Source of the DNA: Acidovorax sp. SUPP3334 | Lineage (GTDB): Bacteria; Pseudomonadota; Gammaproteobacteria; Burkholderiales; Burkholderiaceae_C | Length of the DNA: 64,000 bases | Reading direction: 5' to 3' | Assembly (NCBI RefSeq): GCF_030159055.1 | Contig: NZ_BQXQ01000008.1 | Span: 87,127 to 151,126, forward strand | In this document: piece by piece, positions 18,046 through 27,793 of the stretch | How the letters are laid out: every line of letters starts with the position of its first letter | Numbering within the stretch: the stretch's first letter is position 1 | Notes under the pieces: generated by a model | What the model saw: the letters and a program-made list of their open reading frames with translations, nothing else | The model's database searches: none | Told to the model about the DNA's origin: nothing | Program-made: the position numbers and the translations under genes

Positions 18046-18840
18046 TCAGGCGGCCAGGAAGGCCGCCAGGGCGGCATCGAAGGCTTCGGGCGCCTCCAGG
18101 TTGGAAAGGTGCGAGGCAGGCAGGTCCGCCCGCTGCGCGCCGGGGATCGCGGCCTGCATCGCTTGCGCGTCGGCCACGGTGGTCACCGGATCGGACGCCC
18201 CCGCGATCAGCAACGTGGGCACGTCGATGGCACCGATGGCACTGCGCAGGTCGGCATGCGCCAGGGCTTCGCAGCACGCGGCATAGCCTTCGGGGGCGAT
18301 GCCGGCGATCCAGCCTTGCGCGCGGCGCACCGCCTCGGGCTGCGCGGCGACGAAGGCCTGCGTGAACCACCGGGCGGGCGACGATGCGGCCAGTTCGGCC
18401 ATGCCTGCCGAACCCTTCTCGCGCACCAGGGCGGCGCGGGCCAGCCATCCGTCGGCCGCGCCGATCTTCGCCGCGCTGTTGGCCACGGCCAGACCGCTCA
18501 GCCGGCCAGGTGCGTTCACCCCCAGCCAAAGGCCGGTCAGCCCGCCCATGGAGATGCCGCAGAAGCTTGCGCGCTCGATGCCCAGCGCGTCCAGCAGGGC
18601 CAGGACATCGCCGCCCAACTGATCGATCCGGTAAGGGCCCTGGGGCACCGCAGAGCCGCCATGGCCCCGCGTGTCGTAGCGCAGCACGCGGTGCGTGCGG
18701 GAGAACTGCGCTGCCTGAGCGTCCCACATGTCCAGCGTGGTGCCCAGCGAGTTGGAGAACACCAGCGCGGGAGCGTCTTCAGGGCCTTCGATGCACACAC
18801 GGAAGGCGCCAGCGGCAGTGGTTACGGTAGAGAGGGACAC
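18046..18840 (-). CDS. pcaD: 3-oxoadipate enol-lactonase (alpha/beta hydrolase)
   Basis: 264 residues from a GTG start with AAGGA upstream. The alpha/beta hydrolase fold shows FSNSLGTTLDMWD near the N-terminus, the nucleophile elbow G-I-S-M-G-G, and a late His in ASHLSNLE. PcaD hydrolyses 3-oxoadipate enol-lactone to 3-oxoadipate, which the adjoining CoA-transferase and thiolase convert to acetyl-CoA and succinyl-CoA. It lies 31 bp after pcaF and 26 bp before the cyclase gene. Confidence 0.85.
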   Translation of the reverse strand: MSLSTVTTAAGAFRVCIEGPEDAPALVFSNSLGTTLDMWDAQAAQFSRTHRVLRYDTRGHGGSAVPQGPYRIDQLGGDVLALLDALGIERASFCGISMGGLTGLWLGVNAPGRLSGLAVANSAAKIGAADGWLARAALVREKGSAGMAELAASSPARWFTQAFVAAQPEAVRRAQGWIAGIAPEGYAACCEALAHADLRSAIGAIDVPTLLIAGASDPVTTVADAQAMQAAIPGAQRADLPASHLSNLEAPEAFDAALAAFLAA

Positions 18841-18871
18841 AGGGCTTCCTTGAAGGTATCGGCCAGCGCCG

Positions 18872-20074
18872 TCAAACGCGTTCCAGCACGACGGCAATGC
18901 CCTGCCCCACGCCGATGCACATGGTGGCCAGCGCGTAGCGGCCGCCCGTGGCGTGCAGGCGGTTGACCGCCGTGGTGGCCAGGCGGGCACCGCTGGCGCC
19001 CAGCGGGTGGCCCAGGGCGATGGCGCCGCCCCAGGCGTTGACGCGCTCGTCCTCGTCCTGCAGGCCCAGCTGGCGCAACACGGCGATGCCTTGCGCGGCG
19101 AAGGCTTCGTTCAGCTCGATCACGTCCATCTGCGCCAGCGTGAGGCCGGTGAGCTGCAGCACTTTTTGCGTGGCGGGTGCCGGGCCGATGCCCATCACGC
19201 GCGGCTCCACGCCAGCGGTGGCCATGCCGACCACGCGGGCCTTCGGGGTCAGGCCGTGCCTGGCGGCTCTGGCCTCATCGGCCAGCAGCAGCGCACAGGC
19301 CCCGTCGTTCACGCCGCTGGCGTTGCCGGCCGTGACCGTGCCGCCTTCGCGCACCACGGGCTTGAGGCTGGCCAGCGCCTCCAGGCTGGTTTCACGCGGG
19401 TGCTCGTCCTTGTCGACGACGATGGGGTCACCCTTCTTCTGCGGCACGTGCACGGGCGTGATCTCGCGGACCAGGTGGCCGGCCTGCTGCGCGGCCACGG
19501 CCTTCAACTGGCTGGCAAGGGCCATGCGGTCTTGCGCCTCGCGCTCGATGCGGTAGTCGTCGGCCACGTTCTCGGCGGTTTCGGGCATGGAATCGACGCC
19601 GTACTGCGCCTTCATCAGCTTGTTGACGAAGCGCCAGCCGATGGTGGTGTCGTACACCGCATTGGTGCGGCTGAAGGCGGTTTCTGCCTTCGGCATGACG
19701 AACGGCGCGCGGCTCATGCTCTCCACGCCGCCCGCGATCATCAGGCCCGCCTCGCCCGCCTTGATGGCGCGCGCGGCGGTGCCCACCGCGTCCAGCCCAG
19801 AGCCGCACAGGCGGTTGATGGTGGCGCCGGGCACGTCGATCGGCAGGCCGGCCAGCAGCGCGGCCATGCGGGCCACGTTGCGGTTGTCCTCGCCAGCCTG
19901 GTTGGCGCAGCCGTAGAGCACGTCGGTCACCACCGCCCAGTCCACGCCGGGGTTGCGCGCCATCAGCGCCTTGATGGGAATGGCGCCCAGGTCGTCGGTG
20001 CGCACGCTGGACAGCGCGCCTGCGTAACGGCCGAAGGGCGTGCGGATAGCGTCGCAGATGAAGGCTTGCGTCAT
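18872..20074 (-). CDS. pcaF: 3-oxoadipyl-CoA thiolase
   Basis: 400 residues, a full-length thiolase. The acyl-accepting Cys is in NRLCGSG near residue 90; the C-terminal NEAFAAQ, GHPLGASGAR and C-I-G-V-G-Q-G motifs supply His and the second Cys. The AICDAIRTPFGRY-type N-terminus is typical of PcaF. GGAGA precedes ATG. It cleaves 3-oxoadipyl-CoA to acetyl-CoA and succinyl-CoA and follows pcaIJ by 49 bp. Confidence 0.9.
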   Translation of the reverse strand: MTQAFICDAIRTPFGRYAGALSSVRTDDLGAIPIKALMARNPGVDWAVVTDVLYGCANQAGEDNRNVARMAALLAGLPIDVPGATINRLCGSGLDAVGTAARAIKAGEAGLMIAGGVESMSRAPFVMPKAETAFSRTNAVYDTTIGWRFVNKLMKAQYGVDSMPETAENVADDYRIEREAQDRMALASQLKAVAAQQAGHLVREITPVHVPQKKGDPIVVDKDEHPRETSLEALASLKPVVREGGTVTAGNASGVNDGACALLLADEARAARHGLTPKARVVGMATAGVEPRVMGIGPAPATQKVLQLTGLTLAQMDVIELNEAFAAQGIAVLRQLGLQDEDERVNAWGGAIALGHPLGASGARLATTAVNRLHATGGRYALATMCIGVGQGIAVVLERV

Positions 20075-20123
20075 GGTGTTGTCTCCAGGGTGTGTGTCGG
20101 GAAAGGCGCTGCGGCGGCCGGTG

Positions 20124-20810
20124 TCAGGCTTGTGCCGGCCGGATGGGCAGGCCCACGAGGCGTTCGAGTTCGGCGTGGTCCAGGCCCGGCACCGCGTCGA
20201 TGAGCACCAGGCCCTCGGGCGTGCAGGCCAGCGTGGCCAGGTCGCTGTAGATGCGCTTGACGCAGCCGATGCCGGTGAGCGGATAGATGCACTGAGCGAC
20301 GATCTTGGACTGCCCCTGCTTGGTGAGCAGATCCATCATCACCCACGTCTGCTTGGCGCCGATGGCCAGGTCCATGGCCCCGCCCACGGCCGGAATGGCG
20401 CCGGGCTCGCCCGTGCTCCAGTTGGCCAGATCACCCGTGGCGGACACCTGAAAGGCCCCCAGGACGCAGATGTCCAGATGGCCGCCGCGCATCATGGCGA
20501 AGCTGTCGGCATGGTGGAAGTACGCGCCGCCCGGCAGCAGGCTCACGGGCTGCTTGCCGGCGTTGATGAGGTCGTAGTCCTCCTGGCCCGGGGTGGGCGC
20601 GGGGCCCATGCCAAGGATGCCGTTCTCGCTTTGCAGGATGACTTCGCGGCCGGCGGGAATGTGGTTGGCCACCAGGGTGGGCTGGCCGATGCCCAGGTTG
20701 ACGTAGGCGCCGTCGTGGATGTCTTGCGCCACGCGGGCGGCCAATTCATCTTTGCTACGCTTTTGATAGCCATTCACGCTTTCTACTGTTGCGCTGGATG
20801 CCATTTTCAT
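20124..20810 (-). CDS. pcaJ: 3-oxoadipate CoA-transferase subunit B
   Basis: 228 residues; the ATG overlaps the pcaI stop (ATGA). The catalytic glutamate is in the Q-S-E-N-G-I-L-G motif, and GGAMDLAIGAK and TGIGCVKRI are family hallmarks. With PcaI it transfers CoA from succinyl-CoA to 3-oxoadipate. The first 14 or so residues (MKMASSATVESVNG) are an unusual extension encoded next to a GCTAC...GATAGC palindrome, so the N-terminus may have been remodelled by a small repeat. Confidence 0.9.
   Translation of the reverse strand: MKMASSATVESVNGYQKRSKDELAARVAQDIHDGAYVNLGIGQPTLVANHIPAGREVILQSENGILGMGPAPTPGQEDYDLINAGKQPVSLLPGGAYFHHADSFAMMRGGHLDICVLGAFQVSATGDLANWSTGEPGAIPAVGGAMDLAIGAKQTWVMMDLLTKQGQSKIVAQCIYPLTGIGCVKRIYSDLATLACTPEGLVLIDAVPGLDHAELERLVGLPIRPAQA
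20754..20770. repeat. GCTA...TAGC palindrome at the start of pcaJ
   Basis: On the minus strand it reads GCTATCAAAAGCGTAGC, the same kind of palindrome as at 12832-12848. It lies in frame within the first 20 codons of pcaJ. YQKRS is also close to normal PcaJ starts, so part of the match may be native coding. Confidence 0.4.
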
Positions 20811-21508
20811 GCCGATTTCTTGAAGCCACCGGCCTGCGTCGCGACGCGCTCGATCCGCACCACATGGCTCACGTAGATGCCCGGCGTGACGATGGCCTCG
20901 GGGTCGAGCGCGCCCAGTTCCACCACGTCGTGCACCGTCGCCACGGTGCGCTTGGCGGCCGTGGCCATCACCGGACCGAAGTTGCGGGCGGACATGCGGT
21001 AGGTGAGATTGCCCCAGCGGTCGCCCCGCTCGGCCTTGATCAGCGCCACATCGCCGTGGATGGGGTACTCCAGCACGTAGTGCCTGCCACCGATCTCGCG
21101 CGACTCCTTGCCCTTGGCGAGCTCGGTGCCGTAGCCGGTCGGACAGAAGAAGGCGCCGATGCCGGCCCCGGCCGCGCGCAGGCGCTCGGCCAGGTTGCCC
21201 TGCGGCACCAGTTCCAGCTCCAGTTGGCCGGACCGGTACAGCCCGTCGAACACGTGGCTGTCCACCTGGCGTGGAAAGCTGCAGATGATCTTGCGCACCC
21301 GGCCCGCCTTGAGCAGCGCCGCCAGGCCCGTGTCGGCGTTGCCGGCGTTGTTGTTCACCACGGTGAGGTCGCGTGCGCCCTGCTCGATCAAACCATCGAT
21401 CAGTTCGCCGGGAATGCCGGCCGTGCCGAAGCCGCCGATGAGCACGGTGGCGCCATCCTGGATGCCCGAGAGGGCCTGGGCCACGGAATCCGCAATCTTG
21501 TTGATCAT
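20807..21508 (-). CDS. pcaI: 3-oxoadipate CoA-transferase subunit A
   Basis: 233 residues starting MINKIADSVAQALSGIQDG. The glycine-rich IGGFGTAGIP motif near residues 24-33 is the CoA-transferase A-subunit signature, and FCPTGYGTELAKGK follows. It is the first gene of a ten-gene minus-strand run and is divergent from the IclR-type regulator. No convincing Shine-Dalgarno precedes the ATG; the upstream sequence is C-rich. The shared intergenic region holds operator-like repeats. Confidence 0.9.
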   Translation of the reverse strand: MINKIADSVAQALSGIQDGATVLIGGFGTAGIPGELIDGLIEQGARDLTVVNNNAGNADTGLAALLKAGRVRKIICSFPRQVDSHVFDGLYRSGQLELELVPQGNLAERLRAAGAGIGAFFCPTGYGTELAKGKESREIGGRHYVLEYPIHGDVALIKAERGDRWGNLTYRMSARNFGPVMATAAKRTVATVHDVVELGALDPEAIVTPGIYVSHVVRIERVATQAGGFKKSA

Positions 21509-21563
21509 GGGGAGGTGGGGGTGCAAAAGGTGAAAATTCGGAAAGCGCCTGAGCGGCCTGGCA

Positions 21564-21592
21564 TTTGTTCGTATAAAGAACAAATGTTCGTA
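21564..21592. promoter_or_regulatory. Probable IclR-family operator between pcaI and its regulator
   Basis: TGTTCGTA occurs at 21566-21573 and again at 21585-21592, a direct repeat, and TTTGTTC/GAACAAA (21564-21570, 21578-21584) forms an inverted repeat. The AT-rich site sits about 55 bp upstream of pcaI and 25 bp before the regulator start. That is a good position for one regulator to control both divergent transcripts. IclR members PcaR/PcaU bind comparable GTTCG-containing sites. Confidence 0.6.
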
Positions 21593-21617
21593 CAATGAAT
21601 TTTAGGACCAAATCCCC

Positions 21618-22421
21618 ATGAGCGACAGCCCCCCTGAGATCGGTGATAACCCTAGGCCAGGCGACAGCTACGTGCAGTCGTTCGCCCGCGGCCTGGAGGT
21701 GATCCGATCTTTCAGCGCCGCCACGCCGCAGCAGACGCTGAGCGAAGTGGCGGCCCGCACCGGCCTCACCCGCGCCGGTGCGCGGCGCATCCTGCTCACG
21801 CTGCAGACGCTGGGTTACGTGGACAGCGACGGCCGGCTGTTTCGCCTCACCCCCCGCATCCTCGATCTGGGCTTTGCCTATCTGTCGTCCATGCCGATCT
21901 GGGACCTGGCCGAGCCGGCGATGGAGGCGCTGGTGGACCATGTGCATGAATCGTGTTCGGCCGCCGTGCTGGACGGCCGGGACATCGTCTATGTGCTGCG
22001 GGTGCACACGCACAAGATCATGAGCACCAACCTCGGCGTCGGCTCGCGGCTGCCGGCCTTCTGGACATCGATGGGCCGCGTGCTGCTGGCGGGCCAATCG
22101 GACGACGCGGTCATGGCGCTGCTGCAAAACCTGCCGCGCCGGCCATTGACACCCCACACCCTGCTGGACGATGAGCGCCTTCTGGCCGCAGTGCGGCAGG
22201 CGCGCACGCAGGGCTGGTGCCTCATCAACCAGGAACTGGAAGAGGGCCTGATTTCCGTCGCGGCGCCGCTGCGCAACCGCGCCGGTGAAACCGTGGCGGC
22301 CTTGAACATCAGCGGCCAGGCCAACCGCACCAGCGCGGAAATGATGCAGACGCAATTGCTGCCCGCGTTGCTCAAGGCGGCCGAGGCGATTTCGCGCACG
22401 TTGGGCACGCGCCGCCGCTGA
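21618..22421 (+). CDS. pcaR: IclR-family regulator (PcaR/PobR-like)
   Basis: 267 residues. The N-terminal winged helix (QSFARGLEVIRSF...TLSEVAARTGLTRAGARRILLTL) is followed by an IclR effector domain containing YLSSMPIWDLAEPAMEAL and GLISVAAPL, typical of the PcaR/PcaU/PobR subgroup. TAGGA lies before the ATG. It is divergent from the pca operon and probably activates it in response to 3-oxoadipate or a related acid, as the subgroup does. The ligand is inferred. Confidence 0.8.
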   Translation: MSDSPPEIGDNPRPGDSYVQSFARGLEVIRSFSAATPQQTLSEVAARTGLTRAGARRILLTLQTLGYVDSDGRLFRLTPRILDLGFAYLSSMPIWDLAEPAMEALVDHVHESCSAAVLDGRDIVYVLRVHTHKIMSTNLGVGSRLPAFWTSMGRVLLAGQSDDAVMALLQNLPRRPLTPHTLLDDERLLAAVRQARTQGWCLINQELEEGLISVAAPLRNRAGETVAALNISGQANRTSAEMMQTQLLPALLKAAEAISRTLGTRRR

Positions 22422-22639
22422 ATGAGAGGATTTTTGTCAGGCATGGAGCGCTCGCCACGGGACTGGCTGCCTGTGCTGGTTACACCTGTTGAGTTTTCCC
22501 CACAGGCGGTCCAAAGTCTCTTTGAAAACTCCCTGCCGTTAAGAAAAGCTGCAGCTTTAGTGGTTACGATTACTGACAAACAGTCGGCGTACTGCGCTGC
22601 TTCCGCATACCGCTCAAGCACCCATTCCAGGAAACTCCC

Positions 22640-24502
22640 ATGAAAAATCTCAAACTGGGCGTTCGCCTGGGCCTCGGCTTCGGACTGGTGCTGTTACTGA
22701 TGGCGCTCATCACCGGCATCAGTCTCTTTCGGCTCGCCGATCAGGACGAAGCCTCGCAGCAGCTCATCAACGACCTGTACCCCAAGGCAGCGGCCAGCCA
22801 GCAGCTGTCGTACCTGACCATGGACACGGCACGCCTCGTGCGCAACCTGATCATCCTGGCCGACGAAAAGGGAATGGCTCCCAACAAGGCCGCGCTGGAC
22901 AAGAACATCGCGACCACCGGCACGCTCATCGGCACGCTGGAAAAGCTGGCCGACACGCCCGAAGAACGCGCGCTCATCCAGGAGATCAAGACCCAAAGCG
23001 CGACCTACATCGCCTTCAGCCAGGACGTCGCTGCGCTCGGCCTCCAGAACAAGAACGAAGAAGGCCAGCAACTGCTGTTCGGACCGCGCTACGCCATCCA
23101 GGGCACCTACCTCGCCACGTTGCGAAAGATGGTCGATCTGCAGGAAAAGAACATGCAGCAAGGCGGCCAGGTGGCCCATGCCGCCTACCTCAGCGCCCGC
23201 ATGATCGTCTGGATCGCGGCGCTCATCGCGGCCTTGATGGGCATGGTCTGCGCGTTCTTCATCACGCGCTCTGTCACCGCCCCGCTGCAAGACGCCGTGG
23301 ACGCCGCCGATCGCGTGGCCGACGGCAACCTGAGCGTGCCGATCGTCGCGCAATCGAGGGACGAAACCGGCACGCTGCTCACCGCCCTGCAGCGCATGCA
23401 GGCCAACCTCGTGCAGACCGTGGGCACCGTGCGTGGCAACGCCGAGAGCGTGGCCACGGCCAGTGCCGAAATCTCTCAGGGCAACAACGACCTGAGCCAG
23501 CGCACCGAGCAGCAGGCGTCGGCCCTGGAGCAGACGGCCGCGTCGATGGAAGAACTGGGCAGCACGGTGCGCCAGAACGCCGACAACGCCCGCCAGGCGA
23601 ACCAGTTGGCCCAGGACGCCAGCGAAGTGGCGGTCAAGGGCGGCGAAGTGGTGAACCAGGTGGTGGACACCATGAAGGGCATCAACGAGAGTTCACGCAA
23701 GATCGCGGACATCATCTCCGTGATCGACGGCATCGCCTTCCAGACCAACATCCTGGCGCTGAACGCCGCCGTGGAAGCCGCCCGCGCGGGCGAGCAGGGC
23801 CGGGGCTTCGCCGTGGTGGCCAGCGAGGTGCGCAGCCTGGCCGGCCGCTCCGCCGATGCGGCCAAGGAGATCAAGGACCTCATCAGCGCCAGCGTGGAGC
23901 GCGTGGAACAGGGCACGGCCCTGGTGGACCAGGCGGGCAACACCATGAAGGAAGTGGTGACCTCCATCCGCCGCGTGACCGCCATCGTGGGCGAAATCAG
24001 CGCCGCCAGCCGCGAACAGAGCGACGGCGTGGCGCAGGTCGGCGAAGCCGTCGTGCAAATGGATCAGGCCACCCAGCAGAACGCCGCACTGGTCGAAGAA
24101 AGCGCTGCGGCGGCCTCCGGCCTTCGCGTGCAGGCCGACCAATTGGTGCAGGCCGTAGCCGTCTTCAAGCTGGCTCCCGGTAGCGGTGCTGCAGCCGCTC
24201 CGTCCGCCTATGCCGCATCCGCACCGGCCTCCGCAGCGTCGCCAGCCTCCATGCGCAAGCCGGTCGCTCTGCCCGCACGCGCTGCCGCAGCCGCCCCGAA
24301 GGCGGTCGCGCAGCCGGCACGCACCCGCTTGGCGGCGCCCAAGCCCGCAGCGGGCAAAACGGCTGCGGCCCCCAACGCATCGAAGGCATCCAAGGCACCC
24401 GCACCGAAGCCACGCGCCATTGCATCGCAGCCCGCCAGCGCCCCGGCTGCAGCGCCCGCACCGGGCGGCAAGCACAACAACGACGACTGGGAAACCTTCT
24501 GA
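22640..24502 (+). CDS. Methyl-accepting chemotaxis protein
   Basis: 620 residues. TM1 lies at about residues 9-30, a four-helix periplasmic ligand domain follows, TM2 is at about 186-210, then HAMP and a cytoplasmic signalling domain with the highly conserved hairpin tip ([20 protein letters not shown]). A long Ala/Pro/Lys-rich flexible linker leads to a C-terminal D-D-W-E-T-F, matching the CheR/CheB-tethering pentapeptide. It is therefore probably a high-abundance-type receptor docking its own adaptation enzymes. The 218 bp upstream contain no other gene. Confidence 0.93.
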   Translation: MKNLKLGVRLGLGFGLVLLLMALITGISLFRLADQDEASQQLINDLYPKAAASQQLSYLTMDTARLVRNLIILADEKGMAPNKAALDKNIATTGTLIGTLEKLADTPEERALIQEIKTQSATYIAFSQDVAALGLQNKNEEGQQLLFGPRYAIQGTYLATLRKMVDLQEKNMQQGGQVAHAAYLSARMIVWIAALIAALMGMVCAFFITRSVTAPLQDAVDAADRVADGNLSVPIVAQSRDETGTLLTALQRMQANLVQTVGTVRGNAESVATASAEISQGNNDLSQRTEQQASALEQTAASMEELGSTVRQNADNARQANQLAQDASEVAVKGGEVVNQVVDTMKGINESSRKIADIISVIDGIAFQTNILALNAAVEAARAGEQGRGFAVVASEVRSLAGRSADAAKEIKDLISASVERVEQGTALVDQAGNTMKEVVTSIRRVTAIVGEISAASREQSDGVAQVGEAVVQMDQATQQNAALVEESAAAASGLRVQADQLVQAVAVFKLAPGSGAAAAPSAYAASAPASAASPASMRKPVALPARAAAAAPKAVAQPARTRLAAPKPAAGKTAAAPNASKASKAPAPKPRAIASQPASAPAAAPAPGGKHNNDDWETF

Positions 24503-24628
24503 CAGATCGTCCGGCCCGGGTGCGCGGACGCCTGCCGATCCCGGCAGCGCTCCGCATGCCGGAATGCCTGCGGCCGGGCGGTGCGGCAAGGGCGCAACCC
24601 CCCCGTGGCCCGTGCTACGCTGGCTGAC

Positions 24629-25063
24629 ATGTTCAATCCGTCCCAAGCCGATGTGCGGCGCTTTTTCTGCGCCGTGTATGCCAAGTCCCAGGCCGGCCAG
24701 CCCATGGAAGCCATCGAGACGCTGGCCAGCCTGTGGATCGCGGAGCACCCCGAATACCACGCCGACCTGGCCGATGTCGATGCAGCCCTGGCCCGCAATT
24801 ACGACGAGACGCCGGACCGCACCAATCCCTTTTTGCACCTGTCGATGCACCTGTCCATCAGCGAGCAGTGCAGCATCGACCAGCCGCGCGGCATTCGCCA
24901 GGCGGTGGAACTGCTCGCCGCGCGCCTGGATTCGCTGCACGACGCCCACCACGCCGCCATGGAATGCCTGGGGCAGATGTTGTGGGAAAGCCAGCGCTCC
25001 GGCCGCCCGCCCGATGGCGATGCCTATGTCGCGTGCGTACAGCGGCGCGCAACCCGGGACTGA
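24629..25063 (+). CDS. DUF1841 family protein
   Basis: 144 residues; the start MFNPSQADVRRFF matches the family's usual beginning. Conserved features are HPEYHADL, NPFLHLSMHLSI(S)EQ and the Q-P-R-G-I-R motif. The protein is soluble and its function is unknown; it is widespread in Betaproteobacteria. It is followed after 165 bp by the GGDEF-EAL gene. Confidence 0.85.
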   Translation: MFNPSQADVRRFFCAVYAKSQAGQPMEAIETLASLWIAEHPEYHADLADVDAALARNYDETPDRTNPFLHLSMHLSISEQCSIDQPRGIRQAVELLAARLDSLHDAHHAAMECLGQMLWESQRSGRPPDGDAYVACVQRRATRD

Positions 25064-25228
25064 TGCCGGCCCCTGCGCCACCATTGCACACCATGCCCTG
25101 GAACGATCACCTCCTTGCCGCCGCTACGCCAAAGTCCGGGCTCGGCATGGCGGCGGTCGTTTCTCCAGCCCAGAGCGCCCATTTACCGGGGCCGGCCAGC
25201 GCCCTCGCATCGGACAGGGTGGCCTGAC

Positions 25229-27748
25229 ATGCGCCGGTGGCAGATCTCCCTGCGCACCGCCATTGCCGTCCCTTTCGCCGTGCTGTTCGCCGCCACCGTG
25301 GGGCTGCATGCATTCACCCAGCAGCGGCAGATCGGCCACCTGATCGACCAGGAGAGCGTGCGGCTGCTGAACGCGGTGATGCACACCTCGCAAGACCGGC
25401 TGTCGCGGTTCCTCTCGCGGCCCTTCGAAATACAGCGCGACATCGCCGATGCCATCGGCCGACATGGCCTTTATCAGCCCGGCGACATGCGCCCCATTCA
25501 CGAACACATTCGCGCGGTGTTCGATGCCCTGTACCGCGACGAGCGGCAGATCAGCCTGCTGAGCTTCGGCAGCCGTGACGGCGACTACACCGGCCTGCGC
25601 CGCGAGGCGGACAGCTATCGGCTGATCCTGAAGGACCGCTCCACCGAAGGGCTGATGCACGTTTACCAAAGCGGCACGCCCGATTCGGTGTCGGCATCGT
25701 TTCGCGGCTACGACCCTCGCGTGCGCCCCTGGTATGCGCCGGTGGCCCGCACGGGCAACCCTGGCTGGTCCCCCATCTACACCACGGCCGGCGAGCGGGC
25801 CGATGTGACCATCTCCGCAGCCTCCGCCGTGGTCGCCAATGGCCAGATGGTGGGCGTGATGGAAGCCGACGTGCGGCTCGACACCCTCAACCATTTCCTG
25901 CGCGACGACCCCTTGCGCGGGCACGGCCATATCTTCATCCTGGACGTGGACCAGCGGCTGGTCGCACAGTCCGAAGGCGGCTCGGTGCTGTCGGAACAGC
26001 CCGTCTCCCGCACCGGCGAACGCGAGCGGCTCACCGCCGGGCTCAGCGCCAGCGCGCCCATCCGTGCCGCTGCGGCAGCCCTGCCGAGCACGCGAGCCGA
26101 CGCGGGGACGGAGTTTCAATTCCAGCACAACGGCGAACGCTACTTCGCGCGCGTGACCCCGTTCACGCAGCAGCCCGGCATCGACTGGCGCATCGTGGTG
26201 CTGCTGCCCGAGTCCGACCTGCTGGGCGATACGCGCGTGATCAGCCGCCGCTACATGCTGGCAGCCAGCGGCATCGCGCTGCTCGGTTTGCTGCTGGGCC
26301 TGTGGGTGGTGCAGCGCGTGGCGCGTCCCATCCTGCTCACGGCCGAGGCCGCCAACCGCCTGTCGCGCGGCGACTGGGAACCGGGCCTGCTGCGCCACAC
26401 CAGCGCACTGCGCGAGACCACCACCCTCATCCAGGCCTTCAACCAGATGGCCGACCGGCTGCGGCAATCGTTCCTGCAGATGCGCGAGCAGCTGCTGGGC
26501 GACCCGCTCACCCGCCTGCTCACCCGGCGCGGCCTGCTGGAGAAGGCCGACTGGCAGTCCCCCCGCTGGGCCGTACTCAGCCTGGTGGGGCTGGACGCTT
26601 TTCGCGCCATCAATGACAGCGTGGGCTTCGGCACGGGCGACCGACTGATGCAGGCCATCGCCGAGCGCATGCGCCAGCGCCTGCCGGCCACGGTGCTGAT
26701 GGCGCGCCTGGGCGGCGACGAATTCGCGCTGCTGCATCTGGACGGCGAAGCCGTGGCGGAAGACACCATCGGCAAAGCGGTGCTGGGGCTTTTCTCCACG
26801 CCGTTCTCGGCGGGTGCGGACGAGGTCATGCTCAACGCGTCGGTCGGCGTGGTGGCGGGGTCGCTGGCGGGCGACCAACTGGCCGAATGGCTGCGCAACG
26901 GCAGCATCGCCCTGGGCGAGGCCAAGCGCCGCGGCCGCAACCAGTGCGTGGTGTTCGAGCCCTGCATGGTCGAGCAGTCGATGGAGCGCACGCGGCTGGC
27001 CATCGAACTGCGCCAGGCGCTGGAGAAAGGCCAGTTCCTCGTGCACTACCAGCCGGTGATCGACCTCGCCAGCGGCCGCGCCACGGGCGCGGAGGCGCTG
27101 GTGCGTTGGAACAGTCCTTCGCGGGGGCTGGTGCCGCCGGGCGTTTTCATTCCCATCGCGGAAGAGTCCGACCTCATCCTGGCGCTGGGCGACTGGGTGC
27201 TGCGCGCAGCCACGCACGCCATCGCGCACCAGCGGGCCCAATTGCCCGAGAGCTTCGATCTGCATGTGAACGTGTCCGCCCGCCAGCTCATCCAGTCGGA
27301 CTTTCCCGCTACGCTGCAGCAGGTGCTGCGCGACAGCGGGCTGCCGCCGGACCACCTCACGCTGGAGCTGACCGAATCGGTACTGATCGAGGACGACGGC
27401 GTGACACAGGCTCGCCTGGCGGCCATCCGCGCGCTGGGCGTGAAGATCGCCATCGACGATTTCGGCACCGGGTACTCATCGCTGGCCTATCTGAGCCGGC
27501 TGCCGTTCGACTGCCTCAAGATCGACCAGCGATTCGTGCGCAACCTGCTGCATTCGCCACAGGACGCCGCCATCGTGACCGCCGTGCTCAACATCGCGAA
27601 AGGGTTCGGCGTGACCGTGGTGGCCGAAGGCGTGGAAACCGAGGGCGAGGCGCGGCAACTGCGGGCCATGGGCTGCGCCCAGGCCCAGGGCTATTATTTC
27701 GGCCGGCCAGCGCCGCTGGAGCTTTTCGACCGTTCCGTTCGGGGATAA
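25229..27748 (+). CDS. Membrane GGDEF-EAL protein with periplasmic Cache-type sensor
   Basis: 839 residues. An N-terminal TM (about residues 9-28), a large periplasmic Cache-like sensor (DPRVRPWY is typical of dCache), a second TM near 346-365 and HAMP precede GGDEF and EAL domains. The cyclase signature is an intact GGDEF at residues 495-499 and the phosphodiesterase motif an intact EAL at 622-624, with DDFGTGYSS later. Both activities for cyclic di-GMP are possible. The start at 25229 places the TM correctly. Confidence 0.9.
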   Translation: MRRWQISLRTAIAVPFAVLFAATVGLHAFTQQRQIGHLIDQESVRLLNAVMHTSQDRLSRFLSRPFEIQRDIADAIGRHGLYQPGDMRPIHEHIRAVFDALYRDERQISLLSFGSRDGDYTGLRREADSYRLILKDRSTEGLMHVYQSGTPDSVSASFRGYDPRVRPWYAPVARTGNPGWSPIYTTAGERADVTISAASAVVANGQMVGVMEADVRLDTLNHFLRDDPLRGHGHIFILDVDQRLVAQSEGGSVLSEQPVSRTGERERLTAGLSASAPIRAAAAALPSTRADAGTEFQFQHNGERYFARVTPFTQQPGIDWRIVVLLPESDLLGDTRVISRRYMLAASGIALLGLLLGLWVVQRVARPILLTAEAANRLSRGDWEPGLLRHTSALRETTTLIQAFNQMADRLRQSFLQMREQLLGDPLTRLLTRRGLLEKADWQSPRWAVLSLVGLDAFRAINDSVGFGTGDRLMQAIAERMRQRLPATVLMARLGGDEFALLHLDGEAVAEDTIGKAVLGLFSTPFSAGADEVMLNASVGVVAGSLAGDQLAEWLRNGSIALGEAKRRGRNQCVVFEPCMVEQSMERTRLAIELRQALEKGQFLVHYQPVIDLASGRATGAEALVRWNSPSRGLVPPGVFIPIAEESDLILALGDWVLRAATHAIAHQRAQLPESFDLHVNVSARQLIQSDFPATLQQVLRDSGLPPDHLTLELTESVLIEDDGVTQARLAAIRALGVKIAIDDFGTGYSSLAYLSRLPFDCLKIDQRFVRNLLHSPQDAAIVTAVLNIAKGFGVTVVAEGVETEGEARQLRAMGCAQAQGYYFGRPAPLELFDRSVRG

Positions 27749-27793
27749 GCGTCGCAGTGCCGGCGCTCGGGACTGGCGCCGGGTGATCGGTGT

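Noticed and set aside
22490..22570. GCCGTTAA upstream of the chemoreceptor as a sigma-28 promoter
   Set aside because: The nearest CAAA-type -35 element is 19 bp away instead of about 15, so the match is not convincing.
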